This document shows positions 1 to 10,348 of a DNA stretch of 64,000 nt, piece after piece. The stretch lies in assembly GCA_002762985.1 (NCBI GenBank), contig PCXZ01000016.1, forward strand, positions 42,088-106,087, read 5' to 3'. The stretch comes from Candidatus Woesearchaeota archaeon CG10_big_fil_rev_8_21_14_0_10_44_13 (GTDB taxonomy: Archaea; Nanobdellota; Nanobdellia; Woesearchaeales; UBA12501). The translations under genes and the position numbers were made by a program. Below the pieces are notes generated by a model. That model did not search any database, was not told the DNA's origin, and saw only the letters and a list, made by a program, of their open reading frames with translations. Position 1 is the first letter of the stretch. Each line of letters begins with the position of its first letter.

Positions 1-530
1 GGCTTGCTTTCAGGCTGGAGAAGAAAGAGTTCCAGGCAATCCCAGGATTAGGGATGGCTTATCATTATTTCTCAGGGGGAGACAAGGACATGCACTCATT
101 GCTTGTCACAAACGGAGGAGTCTATGACATAAAGTGGAGCGAGTTCTTCTCCATGGGGATAGATTACAGGCTCAGGATGATAGGGGATGAGACATCAGAC
201 AAAGACCCGAGCAAGGCAGACGACGGCTTCAAGACAGAGCTCACACTGCACCAGATAGGATTGCAGATGATGTTCGGCAAGAGGAGAGTTGTAGGGTTTG
301 ACGGATCATACATAATCTCAGGAGATTACAGCGAGAGCGGCGTAGGCAATCTAAGGGACCTGGAAGGCAGCGTCACTGGATTCGATCTTGGCCTTATGGG
401 AAGAGTCCCTACAAGATGGGGAGGATTAGGCGTAAGGGCAGGATATGGCCAGAGAAACACCTCATTCAACAATAGCCAGGGCAAGAAGGAAGAGAGCTTT
501 GGCAGCGCAGGTGTTTTTGTCCAATTTTAA
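1..530 (+). CDS. C-terminal part of a beta-barrel-like protein (5' end outside window)
   Basis: The reading frame is open back to the first base (LAFRLEKKEF... precedes the first Met at 54), so this is the 3' part of a longer gene, not a 158-residue protein. The visible ~176 residues are Gly- and aromatic-rich with alternating hydrophobic/polar stretches (GLGVRAGYGQ, FDLGLMGRV) and end in Phe (AGVFVQF). That pattern resembles strands of an outer-membrane-type beta-barrel. No family was recognised. Codon use (AGG, ATA) matches the neighbours, so the gene looks native. It precedes the giant surface-protein gene in the same direction, 340 bases upstream. It could instead be another all-beta secreted protein; the missing N-terminus, where a signal peptide would lie, prevents a decision. 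Confidence 0.7.
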   Translation, partial: LAFRLEKKEFQAIPGLGMAYHYFSGGDKDMHSLLVTNGGVYDIKWSEFFSMGIDYRLRMIGDETSDKDPSKADDGFKTELTLHQIGLQMMFGKRRVVGFDGSYIISGDYSESGVGNLRDLEGSVTGFDLGLMGRVPTRWGGLGVRAGYGQRNTSFNNSQGKKEESFGSAGVFVQF

Positions 531-873
531 CGATTTTAATTTACAATTTAATAAGGCTTACAGTCATTTTTGATTGTGCTTATTTCGGCAAAAGGGTGGT
601 GAAAAGAGCTTATTTATGGGAAAAGGCTGTTAAAAAGGCTTATTTTCCTTCAAAAAAAGAGATGGAACGGTTTGGAACAGCGAAAATTGCTGTGCGGGGC
701 CATCCTGCACTAAGACATCATTGTTCCATCAATAATGTATTAATAAATAAGGCATTATTGGTATAAATTAGTATAATTTCATGCGGGGTACATGTGGGTG
801 TGTATTCCAATATCAGGCAGATTATCATTGAAATACATTGGAAATATCCATTGAAATCCGATATCGGGGTGTT
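531..873 (+). promoter_or_regulatory. Intergenic leader/promoter region of the giant PKD protein gene
   Basis: This 343-base gap holds no supported gene. It contains repeated GCTTAT/GCTTAC words (about 556, 578, 609, 638) and a hairpin ACAGC/GCTGT near 677-694. A perfect inverted repeat CAATAATG (730-737) / CATTATTG (753-760) brackets an AT-rich TATA-like stretch (TTAATAAATAA), and a second TATA-like stretch (GGTATAAATTAG) follows at 760-771. The inverted repeat around a TATA element looks like an operator or regulator-binding site. That function is inferred; no regulator is known. Confidence 0.45.
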
Positions 874-3800
874 ATGAGGATGAATAAAAAGTCAGGAAAA
901 AGTGCATTTTTCACCGTTTTGTTAGTTTCTTTGCTAGTCTTTGCAGCTACAAGCGCAATCTTTGCAAGCGCATCTTCTGTCTACATCACGCCTAAACCCA
1001 CTTTAGACAGCGACAACATAGTCTGCCACGCAACAGGCGGATGCGCAGGATACCACTACATCTACTGGTACAGGAACTCAAACTTCGCAGGATCAGTTCT
1101 TACTAATGCCGCTTCTGTGATTGATGCTTCTCTCACAGCAGCAGGCGACACATGGGCATGCCAGGCATTCGATTACTGCAGCGGAAATTTCATAGGCCAG
1201 GATTCGACAGTTGTACAGGCAAACCCTGTGACAAACACTGCTCCTGTCATCTCGCCTAACATCCCTAATGTCAATCTTTCTGAAAATTCCGGATTCAATA
1301 ACGATGTCCTTGATCTCTGGGTATATGTAACAGATTCACAGTCAGCTGACAATCTTCTTTCATATGTGATAATCTCAGAAACAAACACAGGCATTGTTGA
1401 CTGCACAATAGACCAGAACAGGTATATTGACTGCACTGTACAGCCTAATATGGTGGGATATTCTGATGTGAGGGTGAGGATAACAGATCCTCAGGGAGCC
1501 TTTGCAGAAGATGTCTTCAGCGTCATTGTTTCTCCTATGAACCAGCTGCCTGTAGTGGTCATCGTATCACCTATATCATATCAGCAGTTCGCATTGTGCG
1601 AGAACATAACCCTCTATGTCAATGCAAGCGACAATGACGGCAGCATACAGAGCATAGTTTGGACTATTGACGGAATCATATATAATGGCAATAATATAAC
1701 CTTGAGGGCAGTAGACCTCGGTGTAGGGACTCATCTCGGTTCAGTCGTCGTGACAGACAATGTGGGCGGATCAACAACATTAAACATCAATTTCACAATC
1801 CTCACGCATACGAATCCAGTAGTTGCGATCACACAGCCCATAAACACGCCTGATCCTCTCATATTATACAATTTTGCCCAGGGCACAATGATGACATTCG
1901 ATGCATTGGCATCGCCCACAGACACATGCTCGCCTTATGCGGGATTCCAATATATATGGAGAGAGAACGGCGTAAGCATAGTATCAGATGACCAGACATT
2001 CAGCCTCAACAATCTCACTCTTGGCACACATAATATAACTGTATATGCGACTGACGGGATAGGGGGAGAGGCTTCAGCATCGATCAATATAAACATAACG
2101 CAGCAGCCGAACACCTGCCCGACTGTCCAGATATTGGCCCCAGCAAGCACAGACATCTTCGCTGATCCATGCCAGCAGATAAACTTCAGCTCAAGCGCAG
2201 CAGATGCTGACGGCAGCATAAACTCATTATCATGGATATACAGCAGCAGCATAATCAACACGCAGTCAAATTTCTCATTATTGGCAAGCTATTTCGGAGT
2301 CGGCACGCACACTGTCGCTTTCAGCGCAACAGACAACAGCGGCTGCTCGGCAAATACAAGCGTATCATTCAATGTAGCCCCGCATCAGAACCCCACATGC
2401 ACGATAACAATGCCGATAAATGATCCTGACCCCGCGACATACTTCACATACCCTGAAAATTCCCCGATCACATTCACTGCATCAGCAGCAGCAAATGATG
2501 CATGCGTTCCGCAGTCCTACTCATGGATATGGAGGGACAACAGCATACCTATAGTGACTGACTCAAGCTCATTCACATTGGACAACCTCAGCCTCGGACC
2601 GCACAACATGACTGTCTATGCGACAGACGGTTTCGGCGGAGAATGCTACGACACCATATTGATAAACATATCAGACACGAATCTTCCTCCTGTAGCTACA
2701 ATACTCACTCCTTTCAATGACCAGCTATTCGTAAGGGAATGCGAGCTTATCACTTTCACATCAGATGTATATGACCAGAACGCAGGCGGATCGATAAACA
2801 GCCTGGTATGGCAGTGGAACGGGATCACGCTGAGCCAGCAGGAGGACTTCACGGTCAATGCGAGCACGTTCAACTTCGGCAATAATACAGTGACTCTTAC
2901 AGTGACAGACAATGAAGGCGTTCCTGCATCAGACTCTGTGACATTCAATGTTGTTGCGCATTCACAGCCCGCAGTAATAATCGTCTCGCCAGGAAATGGC
3001 TCAGTCTATATTGAAGGCTCGCCGGTGACTTTCTCTGCACAGGCAAACCCTACAGACGCATGCCAGGCAAACTATGACTGGATATGGACCAACAACCAGA
3101 ATCCCTGGATATCAGGAGAGCAGACATTCACATTGAGCAATCTTTCAGCAGGCCTGCACGAGATAAGGGCTTATGCATATGACCAGTTCGGCCAGTCAAA
3201 TTACAGCAGGATATTCATAAACATAACAGATGTGCCTAACATCCCTCCGGCCATAACATCAATAGTATGCCTCAATTCGACAGGCGGCCCAAGGATAAAG
3301 GAATGGGACCCCATAATATGCAATGCAGTTGCAGATGATCCTGACGGGATAATAACAAGCTGGATATGGAGCGTCAGTGGCCCAGGGACAAGCATAGGCC
3401 CGAACTCATCAACGAGCCAGTTCACAATACTTGAAGGATTGAACGACGGCAATTATACAGTAAGCCTGATGGTGCTCGACAACGGCACGCCTGTCCTTAG
3501 CGCAACGGATTTCATAGACATCCAGGTATTTGCGAACATCGCACCTGTTGTCGTGATAAGTTCCCCTGCAAACGATCCTCAGCAGAACATGGAGTTCTGC
3601 TCAATAAGCTTTGATGCAGCAGCATCAGACATCGACGGCTATATACTCCAGCCATGGGACGAGATATTCACATGGAATATCGCTATGGCAAACGGCACGA
3701 CAGCTTACCTAACTGATAACCATAATTTCACATATCTGGGGAGGCTGCCAGCAGGATACAATATGTTCACTGTATCTGTCACAGATGATGACGGAGCCAC

Positions 3801-6800
3801 AGGAACAGACACCGTTACAATAAACACTACTTCAAATATCCCTCCAACAGTCCAGATAATGCTGCCGATAACATTGCCTACATTCAATATAAGCGAAGGC
3901 AATAACATATCATTCAGCGCAGATATCGTGGATGGCGACCAGGATGACTGCTCCAGCTGCACATTTAATGATTATAACTGGGCCTGGTTTGATGAGTATA
4001 ACGGAGTCACGACCCAGATCTCAACACAGAGATTATTCAATCTTATAAGGCCGGGAATAGGCATCCACAGGATAACTGTCACAGGGACTGACTGCTATGG
4101 CGCTTCAAACATAGACACCATCACAGTGAATGTGACAGAAGTGCCGAACAATCCTCCTGTTGTCACAATCTCACAGCCTGCAGATGCTGCAGTCGATTAT
4201 TATATAGACCACTGCGAGAATGTCCCGTTCAATGCTACTGCAATTGATCCTGACGGAGACAACATAAACGCATGGATGTGGAATTATGAGACTCTTGCAG
4301 GAGTGCAGACAATGACAGTGCCTTCATTCACAGTCAATGCGATGAATTTCTCAATAGGCAACCACACAGCTTATGCTTATGCATTCGACAACCAGACTCC
4401 TCCCGGACTTGGATCTGACTCGATAACTTTCCAGATAAGGGAGCACTCAAATCCCCTAGCGGCAATAAGCTCGCCTCTTAACGGGACGCAATGGTTCATA
4501 GGGACGCCGATAAATTTCAGCGGCAATGGGATAACCACAGACAGGTGCAATGCCAATACATTCTCATGGATATGGACAGAAGACGGCAACATAATGAGCA
4601 CAAGCCAGGATTTCAGCTCGTACGCATTATCACTTGGATGGCATAAGGTGACCTTGTTCATAACAGACCAGTACGGCCATTCAAACTCGACATCAATATA
4701 CATCAACATAACAGAAGTGCCAAACGCAGACCCGATAGTCACAATAACATCACCGGTCGATTCTGCAGCAGGCTATTATATAGACCATTGCGACAATATA
4801 CCTTTCAATGCCACTGCAATCGATCCTGACGGAGATGACATCTCTGCATGGATGTGGAACTATGAGACTATGCTTGGGCTGCAGACAAGGACAATACCTT
4901 ATTTCACTGTCCCGGCCATTGAATTCTCAATAGGCAACCACACGGCAAATGTATATGCATTCGACAACAGGACAACGCCTGGCATGGGCACAGATTCCAT
5001 CACATTCAATGTGATCGAGCATACTAATCCTGTCGTCTCGATAGTCCAGCCCCTGAACGGCACATCATGGCTGTTGGGATCGCCTGTCAATTTCACGGCA
5101 TCAGCTTCTGCGACAGACAGGTGCAATGCATCGCAGTTCTCATGGATATGGACAGAGAACGGCAATCCTATGGGCTCACAGCAGAGCTTCACTACAAGCA
5201 CGCTCACAAGAGGATGGCACAAGGTCAATGTTTTCGTGACAGACCAGTACGGCCATTCAAACTCGACATTCGTATGGCTGAACATAACAGAGCTGGTCAA
5301 CATGCCTCCTGTGATCAGTGGCATAACATGCTATAACATGACGAACAACACGCCGATCATGGAGTTCGAGAACTTCTACTGCTTCGCAAACGCTTTCGAC
5401 ACAGACGGAAATATCATATCATGGATATGGGACATAGACGGCGACGGAGTGAATCCTCAGCCGGCGACAGATACATTCGTGGCTCCAGTGACCCTGGCGA
5501 ACGGCACATACAACCTGAGCCTGACTGTCGTTGACAATGGGACAACAACGCCTCCATTGAGCACAACATACTCAATACCTCTTGTCATAGCAAACAACAG
5601 GCCGAATGTAACATTGACGCCTGCAAACCAGAGCGGAAATGAGCCTTACAATGCAGTATTCACATGCTCTGTATCAGGAGGCAATAAGCCTTACATATAC
5701 TCGTTCAACTTCGGCAATGGAGTCACCGATGTGCTGCCTTCAGGGAACACAACCTCTGCAATATTCAATATAACCTATGTGCAGAACGGCACTTACACAG
5801 TCTCATGCAATATCACTGATATGGATGGTGATATAGGATTCGCGACAGGGACAGTGACGATAGGAGACACATTGCCTGCAGCAAACTTCAATTTCACGCC
5901 TTCACCTGCATACGAGAACCAGACAATCACATTCACAGACCTGAGCACGTGGACAAATGATCCCATAGTGTCATGGTTCTGGGACTTCGGAGACGGAACG
6001 AACACCACCTCATCTGTCCCTACAAATCCGACGCACAGGTATGCGCAGGAAAATCCAGTAGGGGCGCCAATAGGTTCATACACTGTTACATTGACTGTGG
6101 TTGATTCTGACGGCTCCATAAGCACATTCACGCAGACAGTCAATGTGCTCGATACTGTTCCTCAGGCATGGATAACAGCGCCCGCAACAGCAGTAGAAGG
6201 GACAAACGTCACATTCGTAGGATTCGGGCTGGCTTATGATTCACCTTCCCTCAATTACTCATGGAACTTCGGAGATGGAGGAGTTGCGACAGGAAATGTA
6301 GTCGGACATGTATTCGCACAGCAGGCGAACAGGACAGTGAGCCTTACTGTGACAGACAATGACGGCTCTCCTACAACAGTGACCCACACTATCATAATCA
6401 CAGACACTGTGCCTACAGCAAATGCAGGCCCAGACCAGACGGTTTCAGAGTGCAGCGCAGTGCAGTTCAATGGAAGCCTAAGCACAGGCTATGATCAGCC
6501 TTTGACATACGGCTGGGATTTCGGCAATGGTGATTTCGGCTCAGGGGCAGCGCCTCTATATGCAGGATACGCCACACAGGGAACCTATCTTGTGAATCTC
6601 ACAGTGACTGACCTTGGTCTTAGCGCAGCTTCAGACACCTTGACAGTTACAGTGCTTGACACACAGCCTATAGCAAATGCAGGCTCATCACAGATAGTCA
6701 ATGAAGGACAGCTTGTGAACTTTGATGCATCTGCAACCATAGTCAATTCATGCGATGGTCCTCTGACCTATATATGGTATTTCGGAGACGGTTCGAACAC

Positions 6801-9800
6801 ATCAGGCATCACAACAACACACACTTATAATACAACTGGAGACCAGACATTCACAGTGACGCTTGTCGTCAATGACACCGACGGAAGCACAGACAATGCG
6901 ACAATAACAATATTCGTGAATGACCTTGATCCTGTGATAACATCATTCACAGCAGCGCCTAACCCGGTAAATGAGAGCAGCCAGGTGAGCTTCAGCGTGA
7001 TCGCAGCAGATAATGCCCCTTATGACAGGATAGCAAACTATGCATGGAACTTCGGCGATGGAAGCGCCATACAGATGGGAGCAGCGCTCACTAATCCAGT
7101 CCATACATATGCTGACAATGGCACATATAATGTCACAGTGACCGTTTCAGACGAGGATTCAAGCACTATCCAGTCGATGCTTATCAATGTCCTGAATGTT
7201 GCGCCTACAGTGGCTATCCTCGGAGCGCCTTACACATGCATGCAGGGAACCACATTGTATCCTGTCTCAGCAGCAACTGATCCGGCAGGAGCATATGATC
7301 CATTGACTTATGCATGGGATTACGATTATGATAATATCACTTTTGATACAAACTCGACACTGCAGCTGCCTGCGCTATTATGCGACATGCCTGTGGGGAT
7401 CTATGCTCTAGCAGTAAGGGCATATGACGGCGACGGCGGCATGGGCCAGGCTACAGCCATCCTGAATATCACCACATCAGCGATCAACAATCCGCCGCAG
7501 TTCACGCCTGCATTGATGGGCCAGTTCGTGGATGTGAACGCCACACTGATGTATGATATCAATGCGACTGATCCTGACGGAGATGCAATAAACTTCACAG
7601 TCGATGCGCCTTATTCAATCGTTCCATCAGGCATATTTGGAGGATTATTCACATTCGTGCCGACAAACGCAACAAACTACACAGTCAATGTGACGATCTG
7701 CGATGATTCAGGGTTCACGAACGCATGCACGAACGGCACATTCGTGATCTATGCAGGGATAACAAACCTTCCTCCGATAGCATCATTCATAGCTGCGCCT
7801 TCATCACAGAATGAGGGAAGCATAATAACATTCGATGCTTCTGCTTCAACAGACCCTGTAGGGACAATAACAACCTACACATGGAACTTCGGCGACGGCA
7901 ACACAGGCGCAGGCCAGGTGATAAACCACACTTATACAGACAACGGCATCTTCACAGTAAACCTCACTGTGACGGATAATGGCGGCCTGTCAAACTCGAC
8001 GACAAGCACAGTCACGATATTCAATGTGGCGCCTGCTGCTTCAATAATCGGCGGCGGAGTCACAGTGAATGAAGGTTCGACAGTCTCATTGAGCAGCACA
8101 GTCTCTGATGCAGGAACAAACGACACATTCACATATGAATGGGATCTTGGCACAGGAACATTTGTCGCAGGAAGCTCAACTGCAGTTTTCAATGCAACAA
8201 ATAACATAGGAAGCCCGTTCACTATAAAGATAAGGGTGACAGATGATGATCTTGTACCGGTGATAAACACAACCATGATAACAGTCAATAACCTGCCTCC
8301 GACTGCAGTATGCTACGGACCATACACCGGAACAGAGGGCATCGCAGCTTTATTCAATGGCAATGCGACAGATCCAGGAGCATTCGACACATTCACATAT
8401 GAGTGGGACATGAGCTATAATGGCTCGGGATTCGCATTGGACTCTTCACTCCAGAACCCATCATGGATATATACTGACAACTTCGCAGGGACTGTCGCTC
8501 TGAGGGTAAGGGACAACAGCGGAGCATTGAGCGGCATCTGCACAGCAGCAGTGACGATAAGCAATGCAAATCCAGCAATACTTTCAGTCACACCATCACC
8601 GAACCCTGTCGATGAGGGAAGCAGCTCGACAATTACAGTCATAGCAACAGATGTCCCGGCAGACCAGGGCACATTATTGTATGATTATGACTGCAATGGC
8701 GACGGCACTTATGAGGTGCAGAACATCTCGCTGAACAATTATGCCTGCAGTTTCAATGACAACCCGGGCAACACAGTCAATGTCAGGGTTAAAGACAAGG
8801 ACGGCGGCATCGCACTGGGTTCGACAGCAGTCATTGTGAACAATGTGGCTCCGACTGCAAATGCAGGCGGGCCATACGCATGCACGCAGGGAACTCCGAT
8901 CAGCTTCAGCGGAAGCGCGACAGACCCTGCAGGAGCAGCAGACACGCTGTTCTTCGCATGGGATTATGACAATAATGGGGTTTACAATGATGCAGTAGGA
9001 CAGACACCGTTCTATCCATGCTCAGCTTCAGTCGGGCTCCACACAATAGGGCTGAATGTAAGCGATGGCGAAGGAGGATCAAGCACAGTTTCAACAACAG
9101 TCACGATATCAGCAGCACCGGTGAACAATGCCCCTGTATTCAATCCTGCTCTTGCAAACCAGAATGCAGTCGTGGGAGTGCCATTCACATACGACATAAA
9201 TGCGACTGATGTCGATGCAGGGCAAGTGTTGAACTATACTGACAATTCGGCTCTTTTCGACATAAACCTTGCAACTGGCATGATAAGCTTCACGCCTACA
9301 GCAGGACAGGAAGGAGTATATTCAATAATGATAACTGTCTGCGATAATTCCACTTTCGTGAACGCATGCACACCAGGATTGTTCACATTGACTATATCGG
9401 CTGTAGCAAACACACCTCCAACACTGACAGGACTGCCTGACCAGAGCTATCTGCAGGGTTCAGGACTGTATGACAATGTGATGGACTTGTGGACTTATGC
9501 AAATGATTTACAGGATACCTCAGGTACAATGGCCTACACAATAATCTCTCAGACAAACTCAGGACTTGTAAACTGTGTTGTTGATTCGAACAGGTACATT
9601 GACTGCACTACACCGGCAGGAACAGGATTTTCAGATGTAACAGTAAGGGTGACAGATACTGGGGGCTTATTTGCAGATGATATATTCAGAGTAAATGTAT
9701 CTGCATCATTACCTCCAAACGTCCCACCAACAGCAAACGCAGGCGCAGACCAGAGTGTCCTTGTGAACACGCCTGTGGCATTGAACGGAGCAGCCAGCAC

Positions 9801-10347
9801 AGATGACGGCTTGCCCAACCCGCCCGCTTCATTGACATACAGCTGGAGCCAGGTATCAGGCACGAGCGTCGTGATAACAGGATCAAACACAGCGGCTCCA
9901 ACTTTCACATCGCCTTCAGCGACATCAGCATTAGTGTTCAACATGACAGTCTATGACGGGCAGTATTATGCCTCTGATCTCGTCACAATCAATGTCTACA
10001 CTGTGACAGACTCAGTGCTGATAACAGGCCCGATATTCAAGAGCGTCCCTGGAGGAGCGACAATAACGACAACGCCTATGGGAAGCACATTCGATATAAG
10101 GCTGACAATAGATAACATGATAGACAGCACATTGACAGGAGTATCCTCGACAATAACGCTTCCTGCTGGCTTCAACATAACAAGCAACAGCGACGGCACG
10201 ACAAGCGCGACAATATCAAGGAACCTCGATCCAATGGGATCGATAACGATAAACTGGAGAGTGACTGCACCTATGACAGCAAACACTTATGCAATAAACA
10301 CCAATACTGCAGGAGTAGTCAAGACAAACAGCATACAAGTGATATAA
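874..10347 (+). CDS. Giant secreted PKD/Ig-repeat surface protein (~3157 aa)
   Basis: The ORF track starts at 838. ATG 874 is preferred because GGGGTG lies just upstream and the signal sequence (FFTVLLVSLLVFAATSAIFA) then begins near the N-terminus; ATG 880 is also possible. After the signal the protein is almost entirely beta-sandwich repeats. Alternating Ig-like pairs cover residues ~130-1600, including a 192-residue unit present twice in tandem. Classical PKD domains with W-x-FGDG-type motifs (WDFGDG, WNFGDG, YFGDG) follow from ~1660 to 2570, then two He_PIG-like domains. A block near the N-terminus (SENSGFNNDVLDLWVYVTD) recurs in related form near the C-terminus. N-x-S/T sequons are abundant. 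No C-terminal membrane anchor is seen; the next gene, two bases downstream, could supply one. Expected role: cell-surface adhesin or structural layer protein. Function is inferred from architecture only. Confidence 0.9.
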   Translation: MRMNKKSGKSAFFTVLLVSLLVFAATSAIFASASSVYITPKPTLDSDNIVCHATGGCAGYHYIYWYRNSNFAGSVLTNAASVIDASLTAAGDTWACQAFDYCSGNFIGQDSTVVQANPVTNTAPVISPNIPNVNLSENSGFNNDVLDLWVYVTDSQSADNLLSYVIISETNTGIVDCTIDQNRYIDCTVQPNMVGYSDVRVRITDPQGAFAEDVFSVIVSPMNQLPVVVIVSPISYQQFALCENITLYVNASDNDGSIQSIVWTIDGIIYNGNNITLRAVDLGVGTHLGSVVVTDNVGGSTTLNINFTILTHTNPVVAITQPINTPDPLILYNFAQGTMMTFDALASPTDTCSPYAGFQYIWRENGVSIVSDDQTFSLNNLTLGTHNITVYATDGIGGEASASININITQQPNTCPTVQILAPASTDIFADPCQQINFSSSAADADGSINSLSWIYSSSIINTQSNFSLLASYFGVGTHTVAFSATDNSGCSANTSVSFNVAPHQNPTCTITMPINDPDPATYFTYPENSPITFTASAAANDACVPQSYSWIWRDNSIPIVTDSSSFTLDNLSLGPHNMTVYATDGFGGECYDTILINISDTNLPPVATILTPFNDQLFVRECELITFTSDVYDQNAGGSINSLVWQWNGITLSQQEDFTVNASTFNFGNNTVTLTVTDNEGVPASDSVTFNVVAHSQPAVIIVSPGNGSVYIEGSPVTFSAQANPTDACQANYDWIWTNNQNPWISGEQTFTLSNLSAGLHEIRAYAYDQFGQSNYSRIFINITDVPNIPPAITSIVCLNSTGGPRIKEWDPIICNAVADDPDGIITSWIWSVSGPGTSIGPNSSTSQFTILEGLNDGNYTVSLMVLDNGTPVLSATDFIDIQVFANIAPVVVISSPANDPQQNMEFCSISFDAAASDIDGYILQPWDEIFTWNIAMANGTTAYLTDNHNFTYLGRLPAGYNMFTVSVTDDDGATGTDTVTINTTSNIPPTVQIMLPITLPTFNISEGNNISFSADIVDGDQDDCSSCTFNDYNWAWFDEYNGVTTQISTQRLFNLIRPGIGIHRITVTGTDCYGASNIDTITVNVTEVPNNPPVVTISQPADAAVDYYIDHCENVPFNATAIDPDGDNINAWMWNYETLAGVQTMTVPSFTVNAMNFSIGNHTAYAYAFDNQTPPGLGSDSITFQIREHSNPLAAISSPLNGTQWFIGTPINFSGNGITTDRCNANTFSWIWTEDGNIMSTSQDFSSYALSLGWHKVTLFITDQYGHSNSTSIYINITEVPNADPIVTITSPVDSAAGYYIDHCDNIPFNATAIDPDGDDISAWMWNYETMLGLQTRTIPYFTVPAIEFSIGNHTANVYAFDNRTTPGMGTDSITFNVIEHTNPVVSIVQPLNGTSWLLGSPVNFTASASATDRCNASQFSWIWTENGNPMGSQQSFTTSTLTRGWHKVNVFVTDQYGHSNSTFVWLNITELVNMPPVISGITCYNMTNNTPIMEFENFYCFANAFDTDGNIISWIWDIDGDGVNPQPATDTFVAPVTLANGTYNLSLTVVDNGTTTPPLSTTYSIPLVIANNRPNVTLTPANQSGNEPYNAVFTCSVSGGNKPYIYSFNFGNGVTDVLPSGNTTSAIFNITYVQNGTYTVSCNITDMDGDIGFATGTVTIGDTLPAANFNFTPSPAYENQTITFTDLSTWTNDPIVSWFWDFGDGTNTTSSVPTNPTHRYAQENPVGAPIGSYTVTLTVVDSDGSISTFTQTVNVLDTVPQAWITAPATAVEGTNVTFVGFGLAYDSPSLNYSWNFGDGGVATGNVVGHVFAQQANRTVSLTVTDNDGSPTTVTHTIIITDTVPTANAGPDQTVSECSAVQFNGSLSTGYDQPLTYGWDFGNGDFGSGAAPLYAGYATQGTYLVNLTVTDLGLSAASDTLTVTVLDTQPIANAGSSQIVNEGQLVNFDASATIVNSCDGPLTYIWYFGDGSNTSGITTTHTYNTTGDQTFTVTLVVNDTDGSTDNATITIFVNDLDPVITSFTAAPNPVNESSQVSFSVIAADNAPYDRIANYAWNFGDGSAIQMGAALTNPVHTYADNGTYNVTVTVSDEDSSTIQSMLINVLNVAPTVAILGAPYTCMQGTTLYPVSAATDPAGAYDPLTYAWDYDYDNITFDTNSTLQLPALLCDMPVGIYALAVRAYDGDGGMGQATAILNITTSAINNPPQFTPALMGQFVDVNATLMYDINATDPDGDAINFTVDAPYSIVPSGIFGGLFTFVPTNATNYTVNVTICDDSGFTNACTNGTFVIYAGITNLPPIASFIAAPSSQNEGSIITFDASASTDPVGTITTYTWNFGDGNTGAGQVINHTYTDNGIFTVNLTVTDNGGLSNSTTSTVTIFNVAPAASIIGGGVTVNEGSTVSLSSTVSDAGTNDTFTYEWDLGTGTFVAGSSTAVFNATNNIGSPFTIKIRVTDDDLVPVINTTMITVNNLPPTAVCYGPYTGTEGIAALFNGNATDPGAFDTFTYEWDMSYNGSGFALDSSLQNPSWIYTDNFAGTVALRVRDNSGALSGICTAAVTISNANPAILSVTPSPNPVDEGSSSTITVIATDVPADQGTLLYDYDCNGDGTYEVQNISLNNYACSFNDNPGNTVNVRVKDKDGGIALGSTAVIVNNVAPTANAGGPYACTQGTPISFSGSATDPAGAADTLFFAWDYDNNGVYNDAVGQTPFYPCSASVGLHTIGLNVSDGEGGSSTVSTTVTISAAPVNNAPVFNPALANQNAVVGVPFTYDINATDVDAGQVLNYTDNSALFDINLATGMISFTPTAGQEGVYSIMITVCDNSTFVNACTPGLFTLTISAVANTPPTLTGLPDQSYLQGSGLYDNVMDLWTYANDLQDTSGTMAYTIISQTNSGLVNCVVDSNRYIDCTTPAGTGFSDVTVRVTDTGGLFADDIFRVNVSASLPPNVPPTANAGADQSVLVNTPVALNGAASTDDGLPNPPASLTYSWSQVSGTSVVITGSNTAAPTFTSPSATSALVFNMTVYDGQYYASDLVTINVYTVTDSVLITGPIFKSVPGGATITTTPMGSTFDIRLTIDNMIDSTLTGVSSTITLPAGFNITSNSDGTTSATISRNLDPMGSITINWRVTAPMTANTYAINTNTAGVVKTNSIQVI
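4141..5292 (+). repeat. Tandem 576-bp coding repeat (2 units) inside the giant PKD gene
   Basis: The word TATATAGACC occurs at 4201 and again at 4777, exactly 576 bases (192 codons) apart, and the flanking protein sequence is nearly parallel (AIDPDGDNINAWMWNYET versus AIDPDGDDISAWMWNYET). Each unit is a pair of Ig-like domains. More diverged copies lie upstream. The pair looks like a recent in-frame duplication, with many synonymous differences already accumulated. Confidence 0.85.
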
Positions 10348-10348
10348 G

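Noticed and set aside
4377-5324. Long antisense ORFs (4377-4742, 4899-5324) in the giant PKD gene
   Set aside because: They mirror the tandem protein repeat on the opposite strand; no promoter or RBS, and their similarity to each other follows from the duplication.
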